Shown here: one piece after another, positions 33,200-42,903 of the stretch
Position numbering within the stretch: the first letter of the stretch is position 1
Layout of the letters: each line of letters starts with the position of its first letter
DNA from: Sphingomonas abietis
GTDB lineage: Bacteria; Pseudomonadota; Alphaproteobacteria; Sphingomonadales; Sphingomonadaceae
DNA: 64,000 bases
Assembly: GCF_027625475.1 (NCBI RefSeq)
Contig: NZ_CP115174.1
Span: 992,001 to 1,056,000 of the forward strand
Reading direction: 5' to 3'
Program-made: the position numbers and the translations under genes
The notes under the pieces: generated by a model
What the model was told of the DNA's origin: nothing
Databases searched by the model: none
What the model saw: only the letters and a program-made list of their open reading frames with translations

Positions 33200-33651
33200 G
33201 TCGGCCAGCCTCCGGTCTGTCTGAGCGCCTCGCCCGCGACGATCGCGCAGGCGGTGGCGAGGTTGAGCGATCGGGCATCCGCCGCGATCGGGATGCGGAC
33301 GCGCAAGGTCGCCGCGTCATGGACATAAGGCGGGGCGCCCGAACCCTCCGATCCGAACAGCAGCACGTCATCGGCCGTGAACGCGACATCGGGCAGGCGG
33401 AGATCGCCGGCGGTGGTGAACAGCACCAGCCGCGCCGGATCGCGCTGCGCCGCCCGGAACGCCGCCCAGTCGGCATGGCGGGTGACGATGGCGCGCGTCG
33501 CATAATCCATGCCGGCGCGTGCCAGCGCGCGATCGGAAAAGGCGAAGCCGCACGGCTCGATCACGTCGACCGCCAGCCCGAGGCAGGCGCCGAGCCGCAG
33601 GATCGTGCCGACATTGCCGGCGATCTCGGGCTGATGGAGGGCGATCCGCAT
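33196..33651 (-). CDS. trmL: tRNA (cytidine/uridine-2'-O-)-methyltransferase TrmL
   Basis: A 151-residue minimal SPOUT methyltransferase. It has the N-terminal MRIALHQPEIAGNVGTILRL, FGSEGSGAP and the trefoil-knot SAM motif SLNLATACAIVAGEALRQ. It 2'-O-methylates the wobble base of leucine tRNAs. The ATG at 33651 matches the family start; a frame back to 33693 is open but not conserved-looking. Confidence 0.92.
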   Translation of the reverse strand: MRIALHQPEIAGNVGTILRLGACLGLAVDVIEPCGFAFSDRALARAGMDYATRAIVTRHADWAAFRAAQRDPARLVLFTTAGDLRLPDVAFTADDVLLFGSEGSGAPPYVHDAATLRVRIPIAADARSLNLATACAIVAGEALRQTGGWPT

Positions 33652-33705
33652 GGCGGTGCGGGCTAGGCCATTAGGCCCATGCTCTGCAAGCATCGCAAAT
33701 CGTGA

Positions 33706-33735
33706 TTGGCAAAACCCCGTTCGGGACGCTATTAA
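33706..33735 (+). promoter_or_regulatory. Putative promoter of petABC
   Basis: TTGGCA at 33706-33711, 18-bp spacer, TATTAA at 33730-33735. It would give a leader of about 115 bp before petA. Weak but the best match in the 204-bp gap between trmL and petA. Confidence 0.4.
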
Positions 33736-33855
33736 TCGCGCCGTGTAGCCTGGACCATAACGGGCGCATTTAGGTCTGAACGGGGATGCCCACGCTGTTG
33801 CTTGTGCCAGGTCGCTCCCCGGCTATGAGACCATAAACTGCGAGGGGCCGAGAGC

Positions 33856-34449
33856 ATGGCGATTGTCGAGACAGAGCTGGAGCCCGGTCATCGCCCGCCG
33901 GTCGACGCCGCCGGTCCCGCAGCGGGGGATGGCCCCCGCCGCCGCGACTTCCTCAACATCGCCGCGGTCAGCTTCGCCGGTGTCGGCGCCGCCACCGTGC
34001 TGATCCCGCTGGTCAACCAGATGAACCCGTCCGCCGACGTGCTGGCGCTGGCCTCGATCGAGGTCGATCTGTCGAAGATCGCGGCGGGCTCCGGCATCAA
34101 GGTGGCGTGGCGCAAGCAGCCGGTGTTCGTGCGCTATCTTACCCCCGCCGAAATCGCCGAGGCCAAGGCGGTGCCGATCGCGAGCCTGCGCGATCCGCAG
34201 ACGCTCGACCAACGGACCAAGCCCGGCAAGGAGAATTGGCTGATCACGATGGCGGTCTGCACCCATCTCGGCTGCGTCCCGCTCGGCATCACGCCGGGCG
34301 AGGACAGGGGCCAATATGGCGGCTATTTCTGCCCGTGCCACGGTTCGCAATATGATACCGCCGGCCGCATCCGCGCCGGGCCGGCACCCAGGAACCTGGC
34401 TGTGCCCGACTACAGCTTCACATCCGCCAACAGTGTCCAGATCGGTTGA
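33856..34449 (+). CDS. petA: Ubiquinol-cytochrome c reductase Rieske iron-sulfur subunit
   Basis: A 197-residue Rieske protein. The N terminus has a twin-arginine-like RRDFLNIAAVSFAG and membrane anchor (about residues 33-55). The [2Fe-2S] site is CTHLGC and CPCHGS with the expected spacing. It is the mobile electron carrier of the bc1 complex. First gene of petA-petB-petC-apt. Confidence 0.97.
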   Translation: MAIVETELEPGHRPPVDAAGPAAGDGPRRRDFLNIAAVSFAGVGAATVLIPLVNQMNPSADVLALASIEVDLSKIAAGSGIKVAWRKQPVFVRYLTPAEIAEAKAVPIASLRDPQTLDQRTKPGKENWLITMAVCTHLGCVPLGITPGEDRGQYGGYFCPCHGSQYDTAGRIRAGPAPRNLAVPDYSFTSANSVQIG

Positions 34450-34461
34450 GGTGACACGATC

Positions 34462-35745
34462 ATGAGCTTCCCCTGGGCCGCGCATTACGCGCCGAAACAC
34501 CCCGTGATGCGCTGGATGGACGAGAGGCTGCCGCTGCCGCGGCTCGTCTACCATGCGGTCGGGGCGGGCTATCCGGTGCCGCGCAACCTCAACTATTTCT
34601 GGAATTTCGGCGCGCTGGCCGGCGCCGCCTTGCTGATCCAGATCGTCACCGGGGTGATCCTGGCGATGCATTATGCCGCCAGCACCAGCGTGGCGTTCGA
34701 CAGCACCGAGCATATCATGCGCGACGTCAATGCGGGCTGGCTGCTGCGCTACGCCCACGCCAACGGCGCCAGCATGTTCTTCATCGTCGTCTATCTGCAC
34801 ATCTTCCGCGGTCTCTATTACGGATCGTACAAGGCCCCGCGCGAGATGGTGTGGCTGCTCGGCGTGGTGATCTTCCTGCTGATGATGGCCACCGCCTTCA
34901 TGGGCTATGTGCTGCCCTGGGGGCAGATGAGCTTCTGGGGGGCGCAGGTGATCACCGGCTTCTTCTCCGCCATCCCGCTGATCGGCGGCCCGATCCACAC
35001 CTGGCTGCTCGGCGGCTTCGCGCCCGACGACGCGACGCTCAACCGCTTCTTCTCGCTCCACTATCTGCTGCCGTTCATCATCGCGGCGGTGATCATCCTG
35101 CACATCTGGGCGCTGCACATTCCGGGCTCCAACAACCCGACCGGGGTGGACGTGAAGGGGCCGCAGGATACCGTGCCCTTCCATCCCTATTACACCGCCA
35201 AGGACGGCTTCGGGCTCGGCCTGTTCCTGATCCTCTTCTCGCTGCTGCTGTTCTTCGCGCCGAACGCGCTCGGCCATCCGGACAATTATATCCCGGCCAA
35301 TCCGCTCTCGACGCCGGCGCATATCGTGCCCGAATGGTATTTCCTGCCCTTCTACGCGATCCTCAAATCCTTCACCGGCAATTTCCTCGGCATCGACGCC
35401 AAGCTGTGGGGGGTGATGGCGATGTTCGGGGCGATCCTGCTGCTGTTCTTCCTGCCGTGGATCGATCGCTCGCCGATCCGCTCGGCCAATTACCGGCCGA
35501 TCTACCAGAAGCTGTTCTGGCTGCTGGTGCTCGACGTGCTGGCGCTCGGCTATCTCGGCCAGGCCGAGGTGACGCCGACGGTGGTGCTGCTCAGCCAGCT
35601 GTGCGCGGGCTATTATTTCACCCACTTCCTGATCCTCATCCCGCTGATCTCGCGGATCGAGACGCCGCTGCCGTTGCCGAACTCGATCACCGAGGCGGTG
35701 CTCGGGCCGCCGGCTGCCGTCGCAGCCGCATCCACCGCCGCCTGA
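34462..35745 (+). CDS. petB: Cytochrome b subunit of bc1 complex
   Basis: A 427-residue cytochrome b with eight membrane helices. The paired haem-ligand histidines sit in [20 protein letters not shown] and [20 protein letters not shown]. The quinol-site PEWY is present ([13 protein letters not shown]). It begins 12 bp after petA. Full length. Confidence 0.97.
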   Translation: MSFPWAAHYAPKHPVMRWMDERLPLPRLVYHAVGAGYPVPRNLNYFWNFGALAGAALLIQIVTGVILAMHYAASTSVAFDSTEHIMRDVNAGWLLRYAHANGASMFFIVVYLHIFRGLYYGSYKAPREMVWLLGVVIFLLMMATAFMGYVLPWGQMSFWGAQVITGFFSAIPLIGGPIHTWLLGGFAPDDATLNRFFSLHYLLPFIIAAVIILHIWALHIPGSNNPTGVDVKGPQDTVPFHPYYTAKDGFGLGLFLILFSLLLFFAPNALGHPDNYIPANPLSTPAHIVPEWYFLPFYAILKSFTGNFLGIDAKLWGVMAMFGAILLLFFLPWIDRSPIRSANYRPIYQKLFWLLVLDVLALGYLGQAEVTPTVVLLSQLCAGYYFTHFLILIPLISRIETPLPLPNSITEAVLGPPAAVAAASTAA

Positions 35746-35766
35746 TCGCCGGGAGAGGAACCGCTG

Positions 35767-36609
35767 ATGCTCCGCTTTTTCGCCCCGCTGATCGCGCCGC
35801 TGGTTGGCCTCGCCTTCGTCTGCGCCTTGCTCTGGGCGGTGCTGACGACCCCCCACACGCCGGTGGTGCCGAGCGCCGCCGAGGCGTTCCACCGCGCCCC
35901 GCGCGCGATCCATTACAGCTTCGACGGGCCGTTCGGCCGCTACGACAACCAGCAGCTCCAGCGCGGCTTCCAGGTCTATAAGGAGGTCTGCTCGGCCTGC
36001 CATTCGATGCGGCTGGTGGCGTTCCGCGATCTCGGCGGGATCGGCTTCTCCAAGCCGGAGGTGAAGGCGCTGGCCAAGGGCTGGGCGATCGAGACGCCGT
36101 CGCTCAACCCCGATACCGGCGAGCCGGCCACCCGCAAGTCGCTGCCGTCGGACACGATCCCCAGCCCCTATCCCAACGAGATCGCGGCGCGCGCGGCCAA
36201 CAACAATGCGCTGCCGCCGGACATGAGCCTGCTCGCCAAGGCGCGCGAGGGCGGCCCGGCCTATATCGCCTCGCTCGTCACCGGCTATCGGGACGTGCCG
36301 CCGGCGCTGAAGACGGCCTTCCCCGATTTCACCACGCCGCCGGGGCTCCATTTCAATCCCTATTTCGCCAATCTCAACATCGCGATGCCGCCGCCGCTCG
36401 TCGCCGACGATCAGGTCGCCTATGCGGACGGCACCAAGGCCACCCGCGAGCAGATGGCCGAGGACGTCTCCGCCTTCCTGATGTGGGCGGCGGAACCGAA
36501 GATGGAGGATCGCAAGCGCACCGGCGTGGCGGTGGTCGCCTATCTGATCCTGGCGACGCTGCTGGCGTTCGGCGCCTACCGCAACATCTGGCACGGCAAG
36601 ACGCACTGA
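35767..36609 (+). CDS. petC: Cytochrome c1
   Basis: A 280-residue membrane-anchored c-type cytochrome. It has an N-terminal signal/anchor, haem motif C-S-A-C-H (about residues 77-81), the probable axial-Met region NLNIAMPPPL, and a C-terminal anchor helix (VVAYLILATLLAFGAY). It passes electrons from Rieske to soluble cytochrome c. It starts 21 bp after petB. Confidence 0.96.
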   Translation: MLRFFAPLIAPLVGLAFVCALLWAVLTTPHTPVVPSAAEAFHRAPRAIHYSFDGPFGRYDNQQLQRGFQVYKEVCSACHSMRLVAFRDLGGIGFSKPEVKALAKGWAIETPSLNPDTGEPATRKSLPSDTIPSPYPNEIAARAANNNALPPDMSLLAKAREGGPAYIASLVTGYRDVPPALKTAFPDFTTPPGLHFNPYFANLNIAMPPPLVADDQVAYADGTKATREQMAEDVSAFLMWAAEPKMEDRKRTGVAVVAYLILATLLAFGAYRNIWHGKTH

Positions 36610-36668
36610 GCGGGCGCGCGGGGCACGGAGGATTGAATTTCGCGGCCCATCCTGCGAGGAGGCGCGCC

Positions 36669-37226
<558 letters not shown>

Positions 37227-37434
37227 GCGCGACGGCGGCGGCGTCCCCGACCCGCCGCGCGCGTCGGCGGACGCGCAGGAAACTGCTCCGCACCATAACT
37301 TTAGTCGCAAAATCCCGCCGCCGCGAAGGCGGCCGGGGACTCTGTTAACGGCCTTCCGCAAAGCGTGGTGGAGCGTTGCCGAACCAGTAGAGTCCATTGT
37401 GGAAAAGCGAGAGCATATCAATCAGGAGCCGGGC

Positions 37435-37845
37435 ATGGCCGGCGAGATGTCGGTCCAGTTCGACGTCGGCACCGGCAAGATATGCGTCTATGGCAACGGC
37501 TTCTGGTCGTTCCCGCAAGCCACCGCCTTCTTCGACGACTGGAAGCAGATCATCCGGCGCATTCATGCCGCCGGCCTGCCGGTGTCGGCGTTCGTCGACA
37601 TGACCGAAAGCGGCGTTCAGAAAGCGGACGTCGCCCAGCTGATCGCGACCGCGACGCTGGGCCTGTATCGCGATGGCGACGCGATCGCCATGCTGGTGCC
37701 CAACAGCCTGGCCAAGATGCAGATGCGCCGCGTGCTCGAGGCGCGCTTCCACGGCTTCTTCATCTCGCGCAGCGCGGCGACGACGTGGCTGGCCGGCCGG
37801 GCATTCTCGCGGGACTATGTCGGGCGCGGGGCCTCGTCTGGTTGA
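37435..37845 (+). CDS. Hypothetical protein, STAS-like fold possible, 136 aa
   Basis: A soluble protein beginning MAGEMSVQFDVGTGKICVYG. Alternating strands and helices (FFDDWKQIIRRIHAAGLPVSAFVDMTESG) look like the small alpha/beta proteins of SpoIIAA/STAS type seen in sphingomonads, but this is only pattern likeness. AGGAG lies 6 bases before the chosen ATG; an upstream GTG at 37399 is the alternative. Its stop codon lies within a 14-bp tandem repeat. Confidence 0.65.
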   Translation: MAGEMSVQFDVGTGKICVYGNGFWSFPQATAFFDDWKQIIRRIHAAGLPVSAFVDMTESGVQKADVAQLIATATLGLYRDGDAIAMLVPNSLAKMQMRRVLEARFHGFFISRSAATTWLAGRAFSRDYVGRGASSG

Positions 37846-37879
37846 TCCGGGGCGCCTGATCCGGGGCGCCTGATCCGGG
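37843..37879. repeat. 14-bp tandem repeat, 2.6 copies
   Basis: TGATCCGGGGCGCC is repeated twice and partly a third time. The first TGA is the stop codon of the gene at 37435. Confidence 0.88.
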
Positions 37880-37964
37880 CGCGGTCGACCGGCCCGTCGC
37901 GATGACGGCGATCGGGGGAAGGGGCCGGCGGCAGGCGGCGGCCGCCATCTTGTCCCGCCATTTT

Positions 37965-37994
37965 ATGCCCCTCCCGGTGCGACGGGAGGGGCAT
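37965..37994. terminator. 12-bp inverted repeat between convergent genes
   Basis: ATGCCCCTCCCG, 6 bases, CGGGAGGGGCAT. A TTTT run precedes it on the plus strand. It is a strong stem-loop after the glycine-zipper gene (minus strand); U-run placement is not ideal for either direction. Confidence 0.5.
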
Positions 37995-38020
37995 GGACGG
38001 ATGGACGATCTCCGGCGCGA

Positions 38021-38332
38021 TCAGCAGCCGCGGCGATGGCGGGTGTGGGTCTTGTCGAGATGACGGCCGAGCAGGCCGCCGCCGACGCCGCCGGCCACCG
38101 TGCCGAGCGTGCCGCCGCCCAGCGCATTGCCGATCAGCGCGCCGCCGACGCCGCCGGCGATCGTGCCGACCGCGCCGTTGCCGCCGCCGCAGCGATGGCG
38201 ATAATAGCCGCCGCGACCATGATAGCTATGATGATAGCCACGATGATAATCCCGCGCATTCGCAGCGGTGGGCATCACCGCCGGGGCGGCGGTCATCGCC
38301 AGCATGGCAAGCAGCGCGAACTTGTTCTTCAT
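38021..38332 (-). CDS. Glycine-zipper 2TM surface-type protein, 103 aa
   Basis: A signal peptide (MKNKFALLAMLAMTAAPAV) is followed by a His/Tyr/Arg-rich segment (RDYHRGYHHSYHGRGGYYRH) and a glycine-zipper pair (GGVGGALIGNALGGGTLGTV then GGGLLGRHLDK). Such proteins are outer-membrane or envelope associated, often stress-linked (RcnB/glycine-zipper type). The start is set by GGGAG 9 bases before the ATG at 38332. Confidence 0.75.
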   Translation of the reverse strand: MKNKFALLAMLAMTAAPAVMPTAANARDYHRGYHHSYHGRGGYYRHRCGGGNGAVGTIAGGVGGALIGNALGGGTLGTVAGGVGGGLLGRHLDKTHTRHRRGC

Positions 38333-38434
38333 TTCAATCTCCCTCATGACGGGGCCGTAACGCCTCAATCGCAATCGGTTTCCCTGTTCGATCATGCGAA
38401 TAGTCGGCGGTGCTTCGGCAGAGCTTGCGCGCCG

Positions 38435-38881
38435 CTACAGCGCGCGCGTCCGATACAGCGCGATCGGCTCGAACCGCATCACCGGCTCGTCATGGTCGTT
38501 GAGCACCGTCACCCGGCTGCGCACCGATCCCATGCCGGGGCGTTTCTCGGAGGGGCGGACCTCGATCACCTCGCTCTCGACGCGCAGCACGTCGCCGGGG
38601 CGGACGGGTTTCAGCCAGCGCAGATTGTCGATCCCGGCGGCGCCGAGGCTGCCGCCGTCGGTCTTGCCCTGCTCGGCGACGGTCATCGCCATGGTCATCG
38701 CGGCAGTGTGCCAGCCGCTCGCCGAGAGCGTGCCGAAATGGGTGTCGGCGGCGCCCTCGTCCGAGAGGTGGAAGGGCTGCGGATCCCAGCGCCGCGCGAA
38801 ATCGAGCACCTCGTCGCGGGTCACCTCGTAGCGGCCGAACGCGCGCGTGTCGCCGACCGCGAAATCCTCCAGATAGGGCAT
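38435..38881 (-). CDS. MaoC-family hot-dog dehydratase
   Basis: A 148-residue MaoC-like protein. It has YLEDFAVGDTRAFGRYEVT, the catalytic Asp/His in FARRWDPQPFHL, and FGTLSASGWHTAAM. These are (R)-enoyl-CoA-type hydratases. The substrate cannot be told. The ATG at 38881 gives the family start. Confidence 0.9.
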   Translation of the reverse strand: MPYLEDFAVGDTRAFGRYEVTRDEVLDFARRWDPQPFHLSDEGAADTHFGTLSASGWHTAAMTMAMTVAEQGKTDGGSLGAAGIDNLRWLKPVRPGDVLRVESEVIEVRPSEKRPGMGSVRSRVTVLNDHDEPVMRFEPIALYRTRAL

Positions 38882-38944
38882 GTCTCTCTCCTTTTGCCCC
38901 TGCGTAGCAGATCGCAACGGAGTGCCCAACCGGCGGGAGGGAGA

Positions 38945-38966
38945 GGGGCGGCGCGCCGGCCGCCCC
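38945..38966. terminator. Hairpin after ychF
   Basis: GGGGCGGC, 6 bases, GCCGCCCC. It lies immediately after the ychF stop on the minus strand. No clear U-run. Confidence 0.35.
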
Positions 38967-38971
38967 GGCCG

Positions 38972-40072
38972 TCAGACGTTGAAGCGGAACAGCAGGACGT
39001 CGCCGTCGTGGACGACATAGTCCTTGCCTTCGGAGCGCAGCTTGCCGTTGTCGCGCGCGCCGGTCTCGCCGCCGAAGGCGACATAGTCGTCATAGGCGAT
39101 CGTCTCGGCGCGGATGAAGCCGCGCTCGAAATCGGAATGGATCACGCCCGCCGCCTGCGGGGCCTTGCTGCCCTTGGCCAGCGTCCACGCCCGCGTCTCC
39201 TTGGGGCCGCAGGTGAAGAAGGTGATCAGGTCGAGCAGTTCGTAGCCGGCGCGGATCACGCGGGCGAGGCCGGTCTCGGTGAGGCCGAGGTCGGACAGGA
39301 ACTCGCCGCGATCCTCCTGCGCCATGGTGGCGATCTCGGCCTCGATCGCGGCCGACACGACGACCGCGACGGCGCCCTCGGCCGCCGCCTTCTCGAACAC
39401 GCGGGCGGAAAGCGCATTGCCGTCCGCCGCCGAGCCTTCCTCGACATTGCAGACATAGAGCACCGGCTTGCCGGTCAGCAGCTGCGCCTGCTCGAAGATC
39501 GCGATCTCTTCCGGATCGGCCTTGGGCCGGCCGAGGCGGGCGGGCTTGCCCTCGCGCAGCAGATCGAGCACCGGCGCCAGCACGGCCGCCTGCGCCTTGG
39601 CGTCCTTGTCGCCCTGCATCCCCTTCTTGGCGAGGTTGGGCACGCGGCGTTCCAGGCTCTCGAGATCGGAGAGCATCAGCTCGGTCTCGACCGTCTCGGC
39701 ATCGGCGATCGGATCGACCTTGCCCTCGACATGGGTGACTTCGCCCTCGAAGCAGCGCAGCACATGGATGATCGCATCGACTTCGCGGATGTTGGCGAGG
39801 AACTGGTTGCCGAGCCCTTCGCCCTTCGACGCGCCGCGCACCAGCCCGGCGATGTCGACGAAGCCGAGCTGGGTCTCGATGATCTTGGCCGAGCCGGCGA
39901 TGGCGGCGAGCTTGTCGGCGCGCGGATCGGGCACCGCGACCTGGCCGACATTCGGCTCGATCGTGCAGAAGGGATAGTTGGCGGCCTGGGCCGCGGCCGT
40001 CTCGGTCAGCGCGTTGAAGAGGGTCGACTTGCCGACGTTAGGCAGGCCGACGATGCCGCAGCGGAAACCCAT
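38972..40072 (-). CDS. ychF: Ribosome-associated GTPase/ATPase YchF (Obg family)
   Basis: A 366-residue YchF. The G1 motif GLPNVGKST is at residue 8, with [34 protein letters not shown] and YVCNVEE following. A C-terminal TGS domain with [19 protein letters not shown] completes it. It hydrolyses ATP in preference to GTP and associates with ribosomes (known). The start is the ATG at 40072. Confidence 0.96.
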   Translation of the reverse strand: MGFRCGIVGLPNVGKSTLFNALTETAAAQAANYPFCTIEPNVGQVAVPDPRADKLAAIAGSAKIIETQLGFVDIAGLVRGASKGEGLGNQFLANIREVDAIIHVLRCFEGEVTHVEGKVDPIADAETVETELMLSDLESLERRVPNLAKKGMQGDKDAKAQAAVLAPVLDLLREGKPARLGRPKADPEEIAIFEQAQLLTGKPVLYVCNVEEGSAADGNALSARVFEKAAAEGAVAVVVSAAIEAEIATMAQEDRGEFLSDLGLTETGLARVIRAGYELLDLITFFTCGPKETRAWTLAKGSKAPQAAGVIHSDFERGFIRAETIAYDDYVAFGGETGARDNGKLRSEGKDYVVHDGDVLLFRFNV

Positions 40073-40474
40073 GATGTGCGTACCTTGATCGTGCTTCGGA
40101 AGGGCGTGGCGCCCGGTCGTGCGGCCCAATAGCGGCTGGCGGCCGGTTAGGCCAGCGGTGGCGTGATGACGCGGCGGCGACCGGGCGGGATGCCGGCATC
40201 GGGCAGCCGGGCGGGCGCCGCGCGGCCCGAACATTTCGATCGAGATGTGCCGCTGCAATGTCGCGAAATTTTATTGACATGTTGCATATCTACAACAGTC
40301 GACGTGACGGACCTCCCGCCTCATCCGATCGGCCCGGCGCCGATCGATACCCGGACAGGCCGATGATCGGCTGGGTGATGTGGACCCTGCTGCGACCGGT
40401 GGCACCGCCGCCCGACCAGCCGGGCTCGACCGGCGGGGTCACGCCGTCCGCTCTTCCCCCGAAAGGACATGCCC
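40073..40474. other. 402-bp intergenic region between ychF and the gene at 40475
   Basis: No convincing gene. Short overlapping frames are present but show no homology or good start. A -35-like TTGACA at 40274-40279 and an inverted repeat (see 40280) lie in a short AT-richer patch. The remainder is GC-rich with no repeat that I can see. Confidence 0.6.
40280..40297. promoter_or_regulatory. Inverted repeat with adjacent -35-like box
   Basis: TGTTG, 8 bases, CAACA, immediately downstream of TTGACA (40274-40279). It has the size of a repressor site overlapping a promoter spacer. No good -10 is seen at normal spacing. Confidence 0.3.
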
Positions 40475-40783
40475 ATGCAATATGTTCCCATCAAGCCGGC
40501 GACCCCGCCGCAGGTGCCGCTCATCGACAACAGCCTGCTGGGTGAGGTGTTCGTCACCGGCATCGCCGGCTGCGCCAATTTCCATGGCATGTTCGTGGTG
40601 ACGCTGGAGAGCGCGCGGTGCGATCACAGCCATACCCCGCCGCTGGTCGAGCGGATCGTCGTCGCGCGGCTCGCGCTGACCGGCCCGGCGGCGCAGGGGC
40701 TGGTCGCCGGGCTCAACGATTTCCTGACCCAGCAGGGGCTCAGCCCGTCCCAGGCGATGATGGGGGAGGCTACGCGGCAATAG
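40475..40783 (+). CDS. Hypothetical protein, 102 aa
   Basis: A soluble protein (MQYVPIKPATPPQVPLIDN) with two cysteines (GCANFHG, ARCDHSH) and a helical C terminus (LVAGLNDFLTQQG). The ATG at 40475 is chosen because GAAAGGA lies 7 bases upstream; an ATG two codons earlier is too close to it. The 3' end overlaps the convergent permease gene by 14 bp. No family recognised. Confidence 0.55.
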   Translation: MQYVPIKPATPPQVPLIDNSLLGEVFVTGIAGCANFHGMFVVTLESARCDHSHTPPLVERIVVARLALTGPAAQGLVAGLNDFLTQQGLSPSQAMMGEATRQ

Positions 40784-42092
40784 GTGGGGGCGCCGGGGGG
40801 CGGCGATCGGCGCGGCCCGCCCCGGACGCGCCGCGCGGGCGCAGCCAGTAGAGCGGCAGCGCGGTCAGCGTCAGCGCGAGGCCGAGCGCGCTGACCGCGA
40901 TGCCGGCCCCCCACATCGCCCATAAGGTGAAGGGCAGGCCGATCGCGGCGGCGGGCATCGCCACCCGCCGCACCAGCGCGGCGACGCAGAGGGCGAGATA
41001 GAACCACAGGGCCGTCGAGGTGGTCAGCAGCGCCATGAAGGTGAAGATGCCGCCGAGCGACTTGCTGGCATTGCACAGCACCAGCAGGCTGGCGAGCGCG
41101 GTCGACAGCAGCAGCGTCCGCACCGGCACGTCCTGCGCCGAGACCCTGCCGAACCAGCGCGGCAGCAGCCCGGCGCGGGCCATGCCGAGCGGCACCTCGC
41201 TCTGGATCAGGATCCAGCAGTTGAGCGCGCCGACCGCCGAGATCACCGCGAAGGCGGCGACCAGCAATGCGGGGCCATGGCCCCAGAAGGTCTCGATGAA
41301 CAGGGCGACGGGCGCGTTGGAGGCGGCGACGGCGGCGGTGGGCAGCGAGAAGACGATGCCGCAGCTCACCACGACATAGAGCAGCCCGGCGATGGCGGTG
41401 CCGACCATCGTCGCGCGGATCACATTGCGCCCCGGATCGCGGACCCGCTCGGAGGCGACGCCGGCCGCCTCGAAGCCGACCAGCGTGAACATGGTCAGCG
41501 TGATCGCGGCGCCGATTCCGCTCAGCGCGGTCGATGGCGCGGGGAGGGGCGGCAGCTGGCTGCGGCCGGACATGGCGAGCAGCGCCACGATGACGACGAC
41601 CGCGAGCAGCGGCAGCAGCTTGAGCAGCGTCGTGATCATCTGGAACTGCCCGGCGATCCGCGCGCCGGCCAGGTTGAGCAGGGTGATCAGCCAGAGCAGC
41701 GCCACCGCGGTCAGCGCGCCGGCGAGCGGCGTGGTCGCGATCGCCGGCACCAGCACCGACAAATAGCTGGTCGCGCCCAGCGCCAGCATCGCGCTCGCCG
41801 CCCAGCACGACACCCAGTAGCTCCAGCCGTTGAGCACCCCGGGCAGGGTGCCCAGCACCCGGCTTGTGATGGCGACCGCGCCGGTCTCCTCCGGCATCGC
41901 CATCGCCAATGTGCCGAGCGCATAGGCGATGGCGAGCACGCCGCCGATGCTGACGCCCCACGCGATCAGGCCGGTCCAGCCGAACGGCGCGATGTTGGCC
42001 GGCAGCATGAAGATGCCGGTGCCGATCATCCCGCCGACGACGAGCGCAGTGGCGGTCCAGAAGCCGAAGGGTCGTTCCGTCTCGCTGGTCAT
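40770..42092 (-). CDS. APC-family amino acid permease (AdiC-like)
   Basis: A 440-residue carrier with 12 membrane segments and the APC first-helix signature (ALVVGGMIGTGIFMLPANIA), as in arginine/agmatine antiporter AdiC. It is otherwise close to the arginine-ornithine/putrescine branch. Substrate not determined. Convergent with the gene at 40475. Confidence 0.9.
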   Translation of the reverse strand: MTSETERPFGFWTATALVVGGMIGTGIFMLPANIAPFGWTGLIAWGVSIGGVLAIAYALGTLAMAMPEETGAVAITSRVLGTLPGVLNGWSYWVSCWAASAMLALGATSYLSVLVPAIATTPLAGALTAVALLWLITLLNLAGARIAGQFQMITTLLKLLPLLAVVVIVALLAMSGRSQLPPLPAPSTALSGIGAAITLTMFTLVGFEAAGVASERVRDPGRNVIRATMVGTAIAGLLYVVVSCGIVFSLPTAAVAASNAPVALFIETFWGHGPALLVAAFAVISAVGALNCWILIQSEVPLGMARAGLLPRWFGRVSAQDVPVRTLLLSTALASLLVLCNASKSLGGIFTFMALLTTSTALWFYLALCVAALVRRVAMPAAAIGLPFTLWAMWGAGIAVSALGLALTLTALPLYWLRPRGASGAGRADRRPPAPPPIAA

Positions 42093-42183
42093 GCCGCTGT
42101 CCCCCTGGGGCGCAGCCTATACCGCGCCGGGGGCGGCGCAAGCGGCGATGTGGTCGGCGACGAGACGCAAGGCATGACCATCC

Positions 42184-42262
42184 GTGCTCCTGCGCAGGCA
42201 GGAGCCCAGGGCTTCAGACGTGGCAGTGCTTTCACCTGGGCTCCTGCGTTCGCAGGAGCACG
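42184..42262. repeat. Palindromic intergenic repeat, family B, copy 3
   Basis: GTGCTCCTGCGCAGGCAGGA, then GCCCAGGG, a 25-bp middle, then CTGGGCTCCTGCGTTCGCAG and GAGCAC. It lies just beyond the pth stop codon. Same architecture as the copies at 13466 and 15773. Confidence 0.92.
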
Positions 42263-42271
42263 GACGAAGTT

Positions 42272-42841
42272 CTAATCCGCGAGCCGGAGCGCCACGTCGT
42301 TCATGAAGCGGGCATCGTCGCCGGCGGCCAGCCGCGGTGCCTCGGCGGCGATCGCGCCGAGCATGTCGGCCAGCGGGTCGATCTCGGCCTTGGCATAATT
42401 GCCCAGCACATAGCCCGACACCCGATCCTTGTGGCCGGGATGGCCGATGCCGAGCCGGACCCGGCGGAAGGCGTTGCCGATATGCGCCTCGGTGGAGCGC
42501 AGGCCGTTATGGCCAGCGGTGCCGCCGCCGGTCTTCACCTTGACCTTGAACGGCAGCAGGTCGAGCTCGTCGTGGAAGACGGTGACGTCGCCTTCGGTGA
42601 GCTTGTAGAAGCGCAGCGCGTCGCCGACGGCGCGGCCGCTCTCGTTCATGAAGGTGGCGGGCTTGAGCAGCAGGATCTTGTCGGTGCCGACCCGGCCTTC
42701 GCGGACCCAGCCGTGGAAGCCCTTTTTCTCGGGCGAGAAATCATAGGTCTCGGCGATGGCGTCGGCCGCCATGAAGCCGACATTGTGGCGGTGCAGCGCA
42801 TATTGCGCGCCCGGATTGCCGAGCCCGACCCAGAGTTGCAT
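42272..42841 (-). CDS. pth: Peptidyl-tRNA hydrolase
   Basis: A 189-residue Pth. N-terminal LWVGLGNPGAQYALHRHNVGF carries the catalytic His. KPATFMNESG and GGGTAGHNGLRS are the other family motifs. It releases peptides from stalled peptidyl-tRNA. It is downstream of rplY on the same strand, a common pairing. Confidence 0.97.
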   Translation of the reverse strand: MQLWVGLGNPGAQYALHRHNVGFMAADAIAETYDFSPEKKGFHGWVREGRVGTDKILLLKPATFMNESGRAVGDALRFYKLTEGDVTVFHDELDLLPFKVKVKTGGGTAGHNGLRSTEAHIGNAFRRVRLGIGHPGHKDRVSGYVLGNYAKAEIDPLADMLGAIAAEAPRLAAGDDARFMNDVALRLAD

Positions 42842-42903
42842 CGATGGGTCTCCTGGCAGGCAGTCCGTCCGCGCGACCCGGGCCGCGCGGACGGGGAACA
42901 GGC

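Noticed and set aside
33823-36606. Very long minus-strand open frame (927 codons) antisense to petABC
   Set aside because: petA, petB and petC are unmistakable on the plus strand; the antisense frame has low-complexity Arg/His/Gly composition. It is a by-product of GC-rich codon use.
40258-40545. 95-codon plus-strand frame before the gene at 40475
   Set aside because: It overlaps the start of a better-supported gene in another frame and lacks a ribosome-binding site.
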